Source of the DNA: Piscinibacter sp. XHJ-5
GTDB lineage: Bacteria > Pseudomonadota > Gammaproteobacteria > Burkholderiales > Burkholderiaceae_C
Direction of reading: 5' to 3'
DNA: 64,000 bases
Assembly: GCF_029855045.1 (NCBI RefSeq)
Contig: NZ_CP123228.1
Location: 2,170,001 to 2,234,000, forward strand
Shown here: positions 25,497 through 34,582 of the stretch, piece after piece
How positions within the stretch are numbered: the first letter of the stretch is position 1
Layout: each line of letters starts with the position of its first letter
Program-made: the position numbers and the translations under genes
Notes under the pieces: model-generated
Told to the model about the DNA's origin: nothing
What the model saw: the letters and a program-made list of their open reading frames with translations, nothing else
Database searches by the model: none

Positions 25497-28247
25497 ATGG
25501 CGCCCCCTGCGGTCACCGATCTCACCAAGCGCGAGCGAGAGGTATGGTCGCTGGTCGCCGCCCACCTGACGAACAAGGAGATCGCCGACCGCCTGTTCCT
25601 CTCGGTGCGCACGGTCGAGTCGCACGTCTCCTCGCTGATCCAGAAGCTTGACGTGGCCGACCGGCGCGCGTTGGCGCGTTACCCAGGGCTGGCCCCTGTG
25701 GGCGGTCGGTGGACCGGCTCGCGCTGGCCGGCGCCGGCCAGCAGCTTCATCGGCAGGACGGCGGAGTGCACGGCGCTACGCGAAGCCATTGCCGCGCACC
25801 GCATGGTGACGATCACCGGTCCCGGCGGCGTCGGCAAGACACGGCTGGCGCTCCACGTCGTCGAGCCCTTGGCTGCCATGCGCCGCGATGGCGGCTGTTT
25901 CGTCGATCTGGTGCATGTGAGTGATCCGGCGATGGTGCTGGGTGCGATCGCCTCGGCCGCCGGCGTGGTGGCGCCAGTGGGCGGCTCGCTTGCGGATGCG
26001 CTGTCGACGGTGCTCGCCGGCAGCGACGCGGTGATCCTGTTGGACAACTGCGAGCACCTGATCGACGCAGTGCGCGATGCCGTGGCCCGGCTGATCCGGT
26101 CATGCTCATCGCTGGCCATCGTCGCCACCAGCCGCCTGCCGCTGCGCGCACCGTTCGAGTGGGTATTTCCAGTGCCTGGGCTTTCGTTGGCCGAGCGTGA
26201 TGGCGACGCGGCGCGCCTGTTCGAGGAGCGCGCGCAGTCCGCCGGGGTCACGGTGCCGTTGGACGCGCATCAGGTCGCGGCGCTGTGCGCGTCGCTGGGC
26301 GGCATGGCTCTGGCGATCGAACTGGCGGCGGCGCGCTGCCCGGCCCTGGGGCTCGACGGATTGATCGCAGGGCTCGATCAACGGCTGCGGCTGCTCACCT
26401 TGGCCGATGGCGGCGATCGTCGGCATGGCTCGCTGCGCGAGGCCATTGCGTGGAGCTACCGGCTGCTGCCGGCGCCCGACCGCGATCTTCTGGCAACGGT
26501 GTCGGTCTTCGCGGCGTGGTTCGACGTCAGCGCAACGCTGGCCGTGCTCGAAGCCGGAACCCGTCGCTTCGACGCAGCCGATTCGCTGGCGCGACTGGCG
26601 GATCACAGCCTGGTGCTCGTCGAGCCCGGGCAGCCGACGCGCTACCGCCTGCTGGAGACGATCCGCCAGTTCGGCGCCGAGCAACTGAATGCGCTCGGCC
26701 GTAGCGAGAAGGTGCACGAGCGTCATCGCCGATGGTGCGGCGTCGCGCTGGCCCAGTTGGCCCAACAGCCGCGCGACGAGGCCTGGTGCGAGCGGCTGGA
26801 TGACCTGGCTGCCGATGCGCGTGCGGCTGTGATGAACGCCGACAGCACACGCAGCGTGCCGGCCGCGCAGCAGGCCGCTCGCCTGGCAGAGCAGCTGGCG
26901 GGACAGGTGCTGCTGCGTGGAAGGCCTCAAGAGGCGCAAAGCGGCTACGAGCAAGCGGCCGCGCTGGACGTGGATCCCGTCCAGCGAGCGCGCTTGCTTC
27001 GACTGGCTGCGGGTGCCGCCGCCTGCAGCCTGGTAGGCAACGACACACTGCGCCTTCTGCGAGAAGCCGCCGACCAGGCCCTGGCCAGCGGCGAGCCGTG
27101 CGCTGCTGCAGTGGATCTGGCCGCGAGGGTGATGTTTGTGCGCTGGGCGCCAGGCATCCTCGCATCGCCGCCCGAGCGAGGCGCCGACGAAGTGTGGCTG
27201 GCCGAAGCCGAGTCGCTGGCCGGCGACGCCGCGGCGCCACGGGCCGTGATCGCCGTGGCCGCCGCGCTCGGCCTGCCCGACGACGATGCGCGAGTCGACG
27301 CGTTGATCGAGCAGGGCATCACCCTGGCCCGGCAAGCGCAGATGCCGCTGATCGAGAGCGTCGCCCTGGACAGGCTGTGCGCCTCGCACCTCGCGCGGGC
27401 CGAACTCCTGCGGTCGATCGAGAAGACCGCCCTGCGGGAGGACCTGCTGATCCGCCAGGGACTCGACGCCTCGACGGCCTACCACTTCAACGACTACTTG
27501 TTGATGGCATCGGAGCTCTGCCTCGCTGCCGGCCAACTCGAATCGGCGGCTGCGTATGCCGACCGGCTGGCCGCCCTGGACTGCTACCGCGACTATCCGC
27601 ATCCGGCACTCGCGCGGCGAATCAAGGTGGACGCGATGGCCGGCGACTTCCAAGCTGTGGTCGAGCGCGGCGAGCAATTCCTGGCCGCCTGGCAACGCGC
27701 GGGCCGCCCGGTCTCCGGCACGCTGGGCGTGACGGCGTACGCGGTTGCAATGGTGCATGGCATGCGGGGTGACGAGGCCAGGCGCAGGCAGTGGATCGAA
27801 CTGACCAAGACGCTGACGTCCCATGCCGTGCCCCTGAACACATGCGCCTGGGCGCAGGCGATGGACGCGCTGCTGGCGCTCGACCGTGGACAGCCGGAGA
27901 TGGCCTTTGCGCGCCTGTCATCGGACGTCGACGACCGATCGGTCTGGAGTTCCTCGGTGTTGCGCATGTGGCGCCCCTGGTACGCGGCCCTATGGGCAGA
28001 GTCGGCGGCATTGGTCGGGCACTCGAGCGCTGCGGGGAGATTGGAGCGCGCCGCTGCAGCCACGCGGGAGAACGAAGTCGCTGCGACGATCGTGAGGCGC
28101 GCAGCTGATCTCCTGGCGGGGCGCCCCTCTTCGCTGCGCGAGCATTCCAACATCTTCCTTCGGCTTGGCTGCGACTATCAACGACGACGAACCGAGGCGC
28201 TGGCACATGGCGGCAGTAGTCCCGGTGCCTCAAGCAGCGCAGATTGA
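25497..28247 (+). CDS. LuxR-HTH/STAND ATPase transcriptional regulator
   Basis: A 916-residue protein. Residues about 6-65 form a LuxR-type HTH (LTKREREVWSLVAAHLTNKE, then LSVRTVESHVSSLIQKL) placed at the N-terminus. It is followed by a STAND/NB-ARC-like ATPase with Walker A TGPGGVGKTR and Walker B VILLDNCEHL, then a long helical C-terminal half that probably forms TPR-like repeats. Most LuxR-type MalT regulators have the HTH at the C-terminus, so this order is the reverse. It is divergent from the methyltransferase/nitrilase pair and likely controls it. The sensed signal is unknown. Confidence 0.88.
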   Translation: MAPPAVTDLTKREREVWSLVAAHLTNKEIADRLFLSVRTVESHVSSLIQKLDVADRRALARYPGLAPVGGRWTGSRWPAPASSFIGRTAECTALREAIAAHRMVTITGPGGVGKTRLALHVVEPLAAMRRDGGCFVDLVHVSDPAMVLGAIASAAGVVAPVGGSLADALSTVLAGSDAVILLDNCEHLIDAVRDAVARLIRSCSSLAIVATSRLPLRAPFEWVFPVPGLSLAERDGDAARLFEERAQSAGVTVPLDAHQVAALCASLGGMALAIELAAARCPALGLDGLIAGLDQRLRLLTLADGGDRRHGSLREAIAWSYRLLPAPDRDLLATVSVFAAWFDVSATLAVLEAGTRRFDAADSLARLADHSLVLVEPGQPTRYRLLETIRQFGAEQLNALGRSEKVHERHRRWCGVALAQLAQQPRDEAWCERLDDLAADARAAVMNADSTRSVPAAQQAARLAEQLAGQVLLRGRPQEAQSGYEQAAALDVDPVQRARLLRLAAGAAACSLVGNDTLRLLREAADQALASGEPCAAAVDLAARVMFVRWAPGILASPPERGADEVWLAEAESLAGDAAAPRAVIAVAAALGLPDDDARVDALIEQGITLARQAQMPLIESVALDRLCASHLARAELLRSIEKTALREDLLIRQGLDASTAYHFNDYLLMASELCLAAGQLESAAAYADRLAALDCYRDYPHPALARRIKVDAMAGDFQAVVERGEQFLAAWQRAGRPVSGTLGVTAYAVAMVHGMRGDEARRRQWIELTKTLTSHAVPLNTCAWAQAMDALLALDRGQPEMAFARLSSDVDDRSVWSSSVLRMWRPWYAALWAESAALVGHSSAAGRLERAAAATRENEVAATIVRRAADLLAGRPSSLREHSNIFLRLGCDYQRRRTEALAHGGSSPGASSSAD

Positions 28248-28430
28248 TTGACGGCTGCGTGCCTGCTCACGTTCTTCGCGAAGCGCGATGACCCTTTACC
28301 CGATTCAGAAGCGGCCCAGAAGCAGAGACTTCCGGCTTCTCGGATTTCGCCGTTGTGTGTTGGCTCGAATTCGATTCGGCTGAGGGCCCGGATTGCCTCG
28401 CTGCTGCCGGCGCATAAGGAAGGACCGGAC

Positions 28431-28600
28431 AGTGAGGTCTGGGCGACCGGCTACGACCGCGACTTTTCATGGGTGGAGTTGCCGGTATTGGACTCGGCCG
28501 GCGCGCCCATCCACACGCGCGGTGTGACGGCGATGCAAGGTCTCTACGTTTCGGCATGCCGTGGTTGCACAAGCGCAAGTCGACGTTCCTGGGCGGGTCG
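28431..28600 (+). pseudogene. Flavin monooxygenase (CzcO-like) C-terminal fragment, frameshifted
   Basis: The frame reads VWATGYDRDFSWVELPVLD, IHTRGVTAMQGLY, then after a one-base shift FGMPWLHKRKSTFLGG. This is the end of putative flavoprotein monooxygenases of the CzcO/K+-transport-annotated group, which carry ATG-Y/F and LPWLHKR-S motifs. The FAD and NADPH Rossmann domains are missing. The preceding 180 bp (28248-28430) shows no recognisable gene. Confidence 0.75.
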
Positions 28601-28926
28601 AGGTCGTGCGAACTCTGTTAGGTGCAGGGGCACCAGTCGCAGCGGAAGGTCAACTCGAACCAACACTTCACAAGACTGTACGAAGCGGCAACGTAGAAGT
28701 CGTGCGACTCCTGCTTGACGCAGGAGCTAACGTCTCAACGAACAGGCGGACTTCGCGGAAGCTCCGATCCATGTCGCTGCGGAGGAGGGCCATCCCGAGG
28801 TAGTGGAGCTACTGTTGTCGAGGGGCGCAGACGCGCTGCTCAAGAGCACTTTTGGTGGAACAGCACTCGATATCGCACTGGCTGCAGGGAAGGAGGCATG
28901 CGGTGCGTTGCTTACCTCAAGGCACT
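28598..28926 (+). pseudogene. Ankyrin-repeat protein fragment, frameshifted and cut by repeat copy B
   Basis: Three to four ankyrin repeats are recognisable: VEVVRTLLGAGA, NVEVVRLLLDAGANVSTN and, after a frameshift near 28745, IHVAAEEGHPEVVELLLSRG and LDIALAAGKEACGALL. The 5' part is replaced by the monooxygenase fragment, and the 3' end stops exactly where repeat copy B begins at 28927. The gene is not functional. Confidence 0.8.
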
Positions 28927-29319
28927 TTAGGGCCACGGAGGGGGGACAGGACAGGAACGACAAACGAAGAGCTCAGGCCTGCCTACCGGAGCGTGCGAAC
29001 CAACAGCGAACAAGAACTGCTGCCAGGTGATTGACTGCCAAGTGTCGGTGTTCGCCACGGGAAGGAGTCGTCCGCCGCTCTCGGCTTGGCGGGGTGCCGC
29101 GATGCATCCACCGGCGTGGCCAACTTCGAGTCGCCTGTGGCATCGCGAAAGGGGCGCTGCTGCTGTTGGCCCACGGCCAAAGTTGAACGACGACCACCTC
29201 TCGGTTTGTGCAAGCCCAAGCGGGGCGCGTAGATCAACCCCACGCATACGTCAGCGGTGTGGCGCTCAGCTGACCTTCGACAACGACGACTCGTCGGCGG
29301 GACCCGGCCAGTTGCTGTC
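28927..29319. repeat. Direct repeat copy B (393 bp), pair of 14979-15365
   Basis: The second copy of the repeat, in the same orientation, about 99% identical. It carries a 6-bp addition near 28945 (one G and a GACAG duplication). Its left end interrupts the ankyrin-repeat fragment, and its right end runs into unrelated sequence at 29320. Together with copy A it brackets about 13.6 kb of accessory DNA. Confidence 0.9.
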
Positions 29320-29438
29320 CTTCGAGCTTGGTAACAGAAGCGGTCATTCGGCGACGTGCTCGCCCCATCTGCTGCCTTGCAACCTTGGAGTCCCGTCGCT
29401 TCGACAGAGGAGCGCACGGTGACCTCTTCCGTGGACTC

Positions 29439-30185
29439 TCAGTGCGGGTGGGCGACATCGACCACAAGTCGCGGCGCGTCGTGTCTCAGTTCCACACCCC
29501 TTCCGAACGCGTGCAAGCCGTTGACATCCAAGACATGAATGCTGCCGTACTGCATGCGCACGAAGCCGGCCGCCTGCAGCTCGTGCAGGGCACGATTCGC
29601 GATCTGACGCGACAAGCCGCAAAGGCGTGCGATCTCCTCTTGCGAGATGCGCAAGGCGTCTGAGGTGACCGAGCAAAGTGTCGGGTTGAACAGCTCTGCC
29701 ACGCACACTGCCACCTGTGCAGTGGTTGACTGCATTCGACAACTCTCCACGACAGCAACGAACTGGCCGAGTCGAGCGTTCAGCTGCCGCACGAGGAAAT
29801 GGTTGAACGCCAGGCTGGTTTCAAAGAGCCAGTCAAACGTCTTCACGGGCATCAGCGCGATCCAGCTGTCTCGCAGCGTGACCACTTCGTAAGGCCTGAG
29901 TTCGCGCTTGAGCATCGACCCCTCTCCCAGCCACCCGCCGGAGGAGACGCCGATGAAAGTCGTGCTGCGGCCGTCCGCGGAAACGGTGTCGACCTTCACC
30001 ATTCCGTCCAAGACGCCGAGCCAATGTTCGGCGGGCTCGCCTTCCTGAAACACGACAGACCCGGCGGTGTACTTGATCACCTGAGTCTCTGCCTCCACGC
30101 GCACCAGCTGCTCGGCAGTGAGGTGCTTGGCCCACGGAGCTTCCAGAAGGCGGTCGCGCAGTACGAGGGAGGAGGAGGAGGGCAT
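29439..30185 (-). CDS. Crp/Fnr-family transcriptional regulator
   Basis: A 248-residue regulator. Residues about 35-135 form a cyclic-nucleotide-binding-like domain (SVVFQEGEPAEHWLGVLDGM, WLGEGSMLKRE). The C-terminal Crp-type winged helix reads ISQEEIARLCGLSRQIANRA. The start at 30185 follows AGGGGAAACC. The motif that contacts cAMP in Crp (RxE...RT/S) is not obvious, so the ligand may differ. It is divergent from the tannase-type esterase with 157 bp between starts, so mutual control is likely. About 120 bp without features separate its end from repeat copy B. Confidence 0.88.
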   Translation of the reverse strand: MPSSSSLVLRDRLLEAPWAKHLTAEQLVRVEAETQVIKYTAGSVVFQEGEPAEHWLGVLDGMVKVDTVSADGRSTTFIGVSSGGWLGEGSMLKRELRPYEVVTLRDSWIALMPVKTFDWLFETSLAFNHFLVRQLNARLGQFVAVVESCRMQSTTAQVAVCVAELFNPTLCSVTSDALRISQEEIARLCGLSRQIANRALHELQAAGFVRMQYGSIHVLDVNGLHAFGRGVELRHDAPRLVVDVAHPH

Positions 30186-30342
30186 GGTTTCCCCTAGCCG
30201 AAAGACGCGGCGAATGTACACCGATGGACAGTCAATCGGCGGCGCGGATTCCAGAATCATTCGAGTCAACGATCCGTCGACCGCGGGATCGGCGGCCCGA
30301 CATGCGCGCCATGCATCTGCCGACAACAAGAAGGACTGAGAC

Positions 30343-31926
30343 ATGAACGTTGGAAACTGCAAGATGAGCCGGACACACGTGGTATCGCTCGTCGCTACGG
30401 GCTTGTGCGCCTTGCTGCTGTCGGCATGCGGCTCGGATGACGACGCAGCGGTGCCGGCAGCGCCCGTGGTGACTGCCCAGCAGGCCTGCGCTGCACTGTC
30501 CGGCAAGACGATTGCGGGCGCGACGCTGGCCGCCGTTGCGGTGCCCGCGAGCGGAGCGGTACCGACCTATTGCAAGGTCAATGGCACCATCGCACCGTCG
30601 TTGAACTTCGAGATGCGTCTGCCGGATGCCTGGAACGGCAAGCTCTACTACGGTGGCGGCGGTGGCTACAACGGCTCGATTCCCGCGTTGTCCTTGCCGG
30701 CACTCGCTCAAGGCTACGCATCGGTCGCCAGCGATTCGGGCCACCAGGGCAGTGCGCTGTCCGCCAGCTTCGCCTTGACCGACACCTTTGCGGCCCAGCT
30801 CTTCGGTAGCCTCTCGGTGCCGACGGTGATGTCGACCGCGCTCGAGACGGTGACTGCAGCCTACGGCGTGCCGCCGTCCAAGTCGTACTTCGAAGGCTGC
30901 TCCAACGGCGGGAGGGAGGCACTGATGAACGTGCAGCGCTATCCGAACCTGTTCGACGGCGTCATCGCGCGCGCACCCGCGTACAACTGGGTCGGATTCA
31001 TGGGCGCGTTCAACCGCACGGCCAAGGCCCTGGCGGCTCCCGGAGGCGCGTTCAGCACCGCCAAGACGGCGCTGTTGGCGAAGCATGTGCGCGATGCCTG
31101 CGACGGACTGGATGGCATCGTCGATGGCGTCGTCTCAAACGCCGCAGCTTGCACGCCGGCGCTCGTCAACGTGACCGTCCTGCGCTGTGCCGGCGGCGCC
31201 GATACCGGCGACACCTGCCTGTCGGATGCTCAGCTTGCGGTGGTGACTTCGTGGACGACCGACGCCGTGTTCTCCGGCAGCAGTACCTTCCGCAATGCTG
31301 GCTGGCCCTTGACCGGAAACGAGGACGATCCGGGCGCATGGGCCGCGTGGGAAACGGGCGGCGGCAACGTCACCGGTGCGCTGCAGTTCCTGTTCCAGGA
31401 CACGACGGTCAAGAACTATCTCGCGCGCGACCAAGCGGCGAATTCGCTGACCTACGCACCGTGGGACCAGAACCAGAATGCGCTCTATGCGATGGCCGCG
31501 CTTAACGACGCGACGAACACCGACATTCGACCATTCATCAACAGTGGCGGCAAGCTGATCCTGTGGCATGGCGGCAATGATGGGGCGCTCAGCGTGAACT
31601 CCACCGCCGAGTACGTTGCCAACATGCGAGATGCCGTCGGCGCGACGAATGCCGATGCATCCACTCGCTTCTACGTTGCGCCCGGCGTCGATCACTGCGC
31701 AGGTGGCCCGGGAGCGGACAGCGCCGACTTGCTGACCGCGCTGGATCAGTGGGTGACGAGGGGCGCCGCGCCTGCCACGCTGACTGCAGAAAAGCGCGAT
31801 GCCTCAGGAGCGTTGACCTTCGCTCGGCCGTTGTGCCAGTACCCGCAGTACCCGCGCTACACGGGCCCGGCCAACGACGCTTCGGCGGCGAAGTTGGCAA
31901 CGAACTACACCTGCACGGCGCCCTGA
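30343..31926 (+). CDS. Tannase/feruloyl esterase family lipoprotein
   Basis: A 527-residue protein with a lipobox LLLSAC (Cys29), so it is probably a lipid-anchored envelope protein. The family CS-D-HC catalytic arrangement is present: Cys186-Ser187 in FEGCSNGGRE, Asp413 in WHGGNDGALS, and His451-Cys452 in GVDHCAGG, where the two Cys pair to hold Ser and His together. A lid calcium-binding-like segment CDGLDGIVDGVV is visible. Members cleave aromatic esters such as feruloyl or galloyl esters, or related polyester fragments. It probably feeds an aromatic or hydroxy acid to catabolism, under control of the divergent Crp-type regulator. Confidence 0.92.
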   Translation: MNVGNCKMSRTHVVSLVATGLCALLLSACGSDDDAAVPAAPVVTAQQACAALSGKTIAGATLAAVAVPASGAVPTYCKVNGTIAPSLNFEMRLPDAWNGKLYYGGGGGYNGSIPALSLPALAQGYASVASDSGHQGSALSASFALTDTFAAQLFGSLSVPTVMSTALETVTAAYGVPPSKSYFEGCSNGGREALMNVQRYPNLFDGVIARAPAYNWVGFMGAFNRTAKALAAPGGAFSTAKTALLAKHVRDACDGLDGIVDGVVSNAAACTPALVNVTVLRCAGGADTGDTCLSDAQLAVVTSWTTDAVFSGSSTFRNAGWPLTGNEDDPGAWAAWETGGGNVTGALQFLFQDTTVKNYLARDQAANSLTYAPWDQNQNALYAMAALNDATNTDIRPFINSGGKLILWHGGNDGALSVNSTAEYVANMRDAVGATNADASTRFYVAPGVDHCAGGPGADSADLLTALDQWVTRGAAPATLTAEKRDASGALTFARPLCQYPQYPRYTGPANDASAAKLATNYTCTAP

Positions 31927-32346
31927 TCAGGCACCTGGGCACGTACTTTCCTGAGGCCCTCGTACGGATCGATCGTCTGCATCACGAGCGGATCGGTTGC
32001 ACTGGAGCGACGTCCTCCCCCTCTTTCGACACATCGTCGACGCCGGCGCGCAATGCACGCGTGTCCGGCATGCCTTGCTTGACCGGTGCGGGAAGTCCGC
32101 TATCGCTGCGCGAGGCGGACGCCTGCACGCCCACGGTAGGGCACAGACGGATGACGGAGGCCGATGGCGACAGTCGGATTGGCGCACGGCGATGCGATCA
32201 CGCCATTGCTGAAGAAGTCGATCGCGCACTGCACGCGCATTGCCTGCAGCACCAGGGCCCGTGTAGATACGACCTCCACCGCATCTGCGAGAACGCGGTA
32301 CGGTCCGACCTGGCGAATCAGGGGTGGGTAGCACATCCAGTGCGAC
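31927..32346. other. Intergenic region, no recognisable gene
   Basis: About 420 bp between the esterase and the promoter of the CaiB gene. A minus-strand open frame at 32100-32348 (VLQAMRVQCAIDFFSNGVIA) has protein-like composition but no family I recognise and no convincing start, so it may be a decayed gene. No terminator with a U tract was seen after the esterase. Confidence 0.3.
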
Positions 32347-32349
32347 ATG

Positions 32350-32378
32350 TTCGTATATTGGCATGACGGTCATATAAT
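32350..32378 (+). promoter_or_regulatory. Promoter with overlapping palindromic operator before CaiB gene
   Basis: A perfect -10 hexamer TATAAT lies at 32373-32378, with a weak -35 (TTCGTA, 32350-32355) 17 bp upstream. The 11-bp palindrome ATGACGGTCAT at 32363-32373 overlaps the -10, placed to repress. The 10-mer TGACGGTCAT occurs again at 57194-57203 in the promoter region of the DUF1302 operon. The AT-rich composition stands out from its surroundings. Confidence 0.55.
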
Positions 32379-32406
32379 GGAACGCCATGCCAACATGGAG
32401 GCTTCC

Positions 32407-33645
32407 ATGTCCCGCAAGCCACTGTCCCATATCCGAGTCCTGGATCTTTCCCGGGTGATCGCCGGCCCGTTGGCAGCGCAGATCCTCGGCGATCTGGGCG
32501 CCGAAGTCATCAAGGTCGAACGCGTAGGCGCCGGCGACGACGCGCGCAGGATGGGGCCGCCCTTCCTCAAGGACACGGAAGGGCGCGATACGCGCGAGAC
32601 GCCGATCATCCTGGGCTCCAACCGCAACAAGAAGTCGATCACCCTCGACCTCGCCCAGGCCGATGGGCAGGCGATCGCCCGCAGGCTGGCGACGATCTCC
32701 GATGTGCTCATCGAGAACTTCAAGGTGGGCGACCTCAAGCGCTATGGCCTCGACCAGGAAAGCCTGCGCTCGCTGAACCCGCGTCTCGTCTATTGCTCGG
32801 TGACCGGCTTCGGCCAGACCGGCCCGTACGCGCCGCGCCCCGGCTACGACTCGATCTTCCAGGCGATGGGCGGGCTCATGAGCGTCACCGGCTACCCGGA
32901 CGAGGAAGGCGGCGCGCCGGTCAAGACCGGCCCGTCGATCGCGGACTTCATCGCCGGGCAGTTCGCCGCGATCGGCGTCATCACGGCCCTGTACGACCGC
33001 GATGCGAACCGCGAGGCGAGCCGCGGCCGTGGGCAGCACATCGACGTCGCCCTGCTCGACTCGGTGATCGCCTCGCTGTCGCACTACACCGCGCAGTACC
33101 TGGCGACCGGCGAGGTGCCGGTGCGGCGCGGCACCCAGGGCAACGGCGGGTTGCCGTCGCAGATGTTCCCGTGCGCGGACGGTGCGGTAATGGTCGTGTG
33201 CGGCAACGACGAGCAATACCGGCGCTTCTGCCAGGCCCTCGGTCATCCGGCGCTGGCCGACGACGAGCGCTTTGCCGGCAACCCCTCGCGTGTGCGCAAC
33301 CGCAGGGCGCTGGCCGACACGTTCGACGCCATCACCCGGACCTGGCGCCAGTCCGAGCTGCTCGCCGCCCTGGAAGCCGCCGGTGTGCCAGCCGGGCCGA
33401 TCTACGACCTTCGGCAGGTGTTCGAGGATCCGCAGGTCCGGCACCGGGGCGTCGCGGTGGAGGTGCCCCACCCGCTGGCCGGCCGCGTGAAGATCTGCAC
33501 CAACCCCATCAAGTTCTCCGACACGCCGATCACCGACTACACGGCGCCTCCAGTCCAGGGACAGCACACCGAAGAAGTACTCAAAGGCTTGCTCGGCATC
33601 GATGACACGGAGCTGCGGCGCCTGGCCGCCGCGGGAATCATCTGA
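32407..33645 (+). CDS. CaiB/BaiF-family CoA-transferase
   Basis: A 412-residue class III CoA-transferase, moving CoA between carboxylic acids. The N-terminal LGDLGAEVIKVERVGAGDD motif and the catalytic Asp region GPSIADFIAGQF (Asp about 177) are present, as is RGRGQHIDVALLDSV. The start at ATG 32407 follows GGAGG, with ATG 32347 a longer alternative that would overlap the promoter. It begins the second catabolic cluster under its own TATAAT promoter. Confidence 0.92.
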   Translation: MSRKPLSHIRVLDLSRVIAGPLAAQILGDLGAEVIKVERVGAGDDARRMGPPFLKDTEGRDTRETPIILGSNRNKKSITLDLAQADGQAIARRLATISDVLIENFKVGDLKRYGLDQESLRSLNPRLVYCSVTGFGQTGPYAPRPGYDSIFQAMGGLMSVTGYPDEEGGAPVKTGPSIADFIAGQFAAIGVITALYDRDANREASRGRGQHIDVALLDSVIASLSHYTAQYLATGEVPVRRGTQGNGGLPSQMFPCADGAVMVVCGNDEQYRRFCQALGHPALADDERFAGNPSRVRNRRALADTFDAITRTWRQSELLAALEAAGVPAGPIYDLRQVFEDPQVRHRGVAVEVPHPLAGRVKICTNPIKFSDTPITDYTAPPVQGQHTEEVLKGLLGIDDTELRRLAAAGII

Positions 33646-33699
33646 CCCCGGTCTCCGGCAAAGGGGCTTGAGTGGTGCGGCGCGTTCGTTTATATTATC

Positions 33700-33710
33700 G
33701 AACATTGTTC
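33700..33710. promoter_or_regulatory. GAAC-N3-GTTC operator before enoyl-CoA hydratase gene
   Basis: GAACATTGTTC is a perfect palindrome 34 bp before the start of the hydratase at 33744. It sits in an AT-rich segment (TTTATATTATCGAACATTG) that could contain the -10 box. The left flank GTTTATATTA is repeated, on the opposite strand, beside the operator at 49390 (GTTTATATTACC). This strongly suggests one TetR-type repressor. Confidence 0.6.
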
Positions 33711-33743
33711 ACAAAATAAGCGCCGCAGACCGGAGACAAGCCG

Positions 33744-34577
33744 ATGACCGACGACGCGATCCGCTGGCAACTCGCCGACACCGGTGTGCTGACCCTGACC
33801 TTGGCCCGGCCGGAGGTGAAGAACGCTCTCGACACCGCGGCGCAGGCGCTGCTTCTGCGCCGCGTGCACGACGCGGCGCGGCATCCCGGCGTCAAGGTCG
33901 TGGTGCTGGCAGGCGAGGGCGGGTCGTTCTGTACCGGTGCCGACGTCCGCTCGATGGGTGCGCCGGACCCGGACGACGCCATCGCTGCCGAGCATGGCCA
34001 CAGCGAAGCGTGGATGGCGGCCGAGGCGCGCATCGACCGCTTGAAGCATCTCGCCCGCGCCGCCCAGTGGCTTCACGACATGGGCAAGCCCACGATCGCC
34101 AGGCTGCGCGGCCCGGCGGCCGGCCTGGGCTTCTCGCTGGCGCTCGCCTGCGATTTCCGCCTTGCCGCGGACAACGCCTTCCTCGTCACCAGCTTCTCGA
34201 AGATCGGCACCTCGGGCGACTATGGCGGCAGCTGGTTCCTCACGCGGCTGGTCGGCGCTTCGCGCGCCAAGGAGATCTACATGCTCTCCGAGCGCATCGG
34301 TGCGGCGGAGGCGCTGGCACTGGGCCTCGTGAACCGCGTGCTGCCCGACGCCGAGCTCGACGCGGCCACCGAGGCCTTCGCGCTCAAGCTCGCGCAGGGT
34401 CCGACGCTCGCGTGGCGCGCCATCAAGGACAACATCCATGCCGCAGCAACGCAGACGCTCGACGCATGCATGGACCTCGAGGCTCGCAACATGATCCGGT
34501 GCCGGGTGAGCGATGACTGCCGGGAAGCGCTGGCCGCCTTCGGGCACAAGCGCGAGCCGCGCTTCTGCGGGCGCTGA
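33744..34577 (+). CDS. Enoyl-CoA hydratase/isomerase family protein
   Basis: A 277-residue crotonase-fold protein: GEGGSFCTGADVRSMG gives one oxyanion segment and LRGPAAGLGFSLALACDFRL the other. The start at 33744 follows GGAGACAAG. The region after the second segment (FSKIGTSGDYGGSWFL) carries an acidic residue where hydratases place the second catalytic Glu. It is first in a run of same-strand genes (hydratase, hydratase, MFS, thiolase, NMO, Bug) downstream of the operator. Confidence 0.9.
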   Translation: MTDDAIRWQLADTGVLTLTLARPEVKNALDTAAQALLLRRVHDAARHPGVKVVVLAGEGGSFCTGADVRSMGAPDPDDAIAAEHGHSEAWMAAEARIDRLKHLARAAQWLHDMGKPTIARLRGPAAGLGFSLALACDFRLAADNAFLVTSFSKIGTSGDYGGSWFLTRLVGASRAKEIYMLSERIGAAEALALGLVNRVLPDAELDAATEAFALKLAQGPTLAWRAIKDNIHAAATQTLDACMDLEARNMIRCRVSDDCREALAAFGHKREPRFCGR

Positions 34578-34582
34578 ACGCC

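Noticed and set aside
15366..28926. Integron cassette array
   Set aside because: No integrase and no recognisable attC series; genes are of mixed orientation and include decayed fragments.
32100..32348. Minus-strand 82-codon frame before the CaiB gene
   Set aside because: It would start within the TATAAT promoter region and has no recognised domain; kept only as a note in the intergenic entry.
32359..32378. TTGGCA as the -35 box of the TATAAT promoter
   Set aside because: Only 9 bp separate it from the -10; a functional spacing needs about 17 bp, where a weak TTCGTA lies instead.
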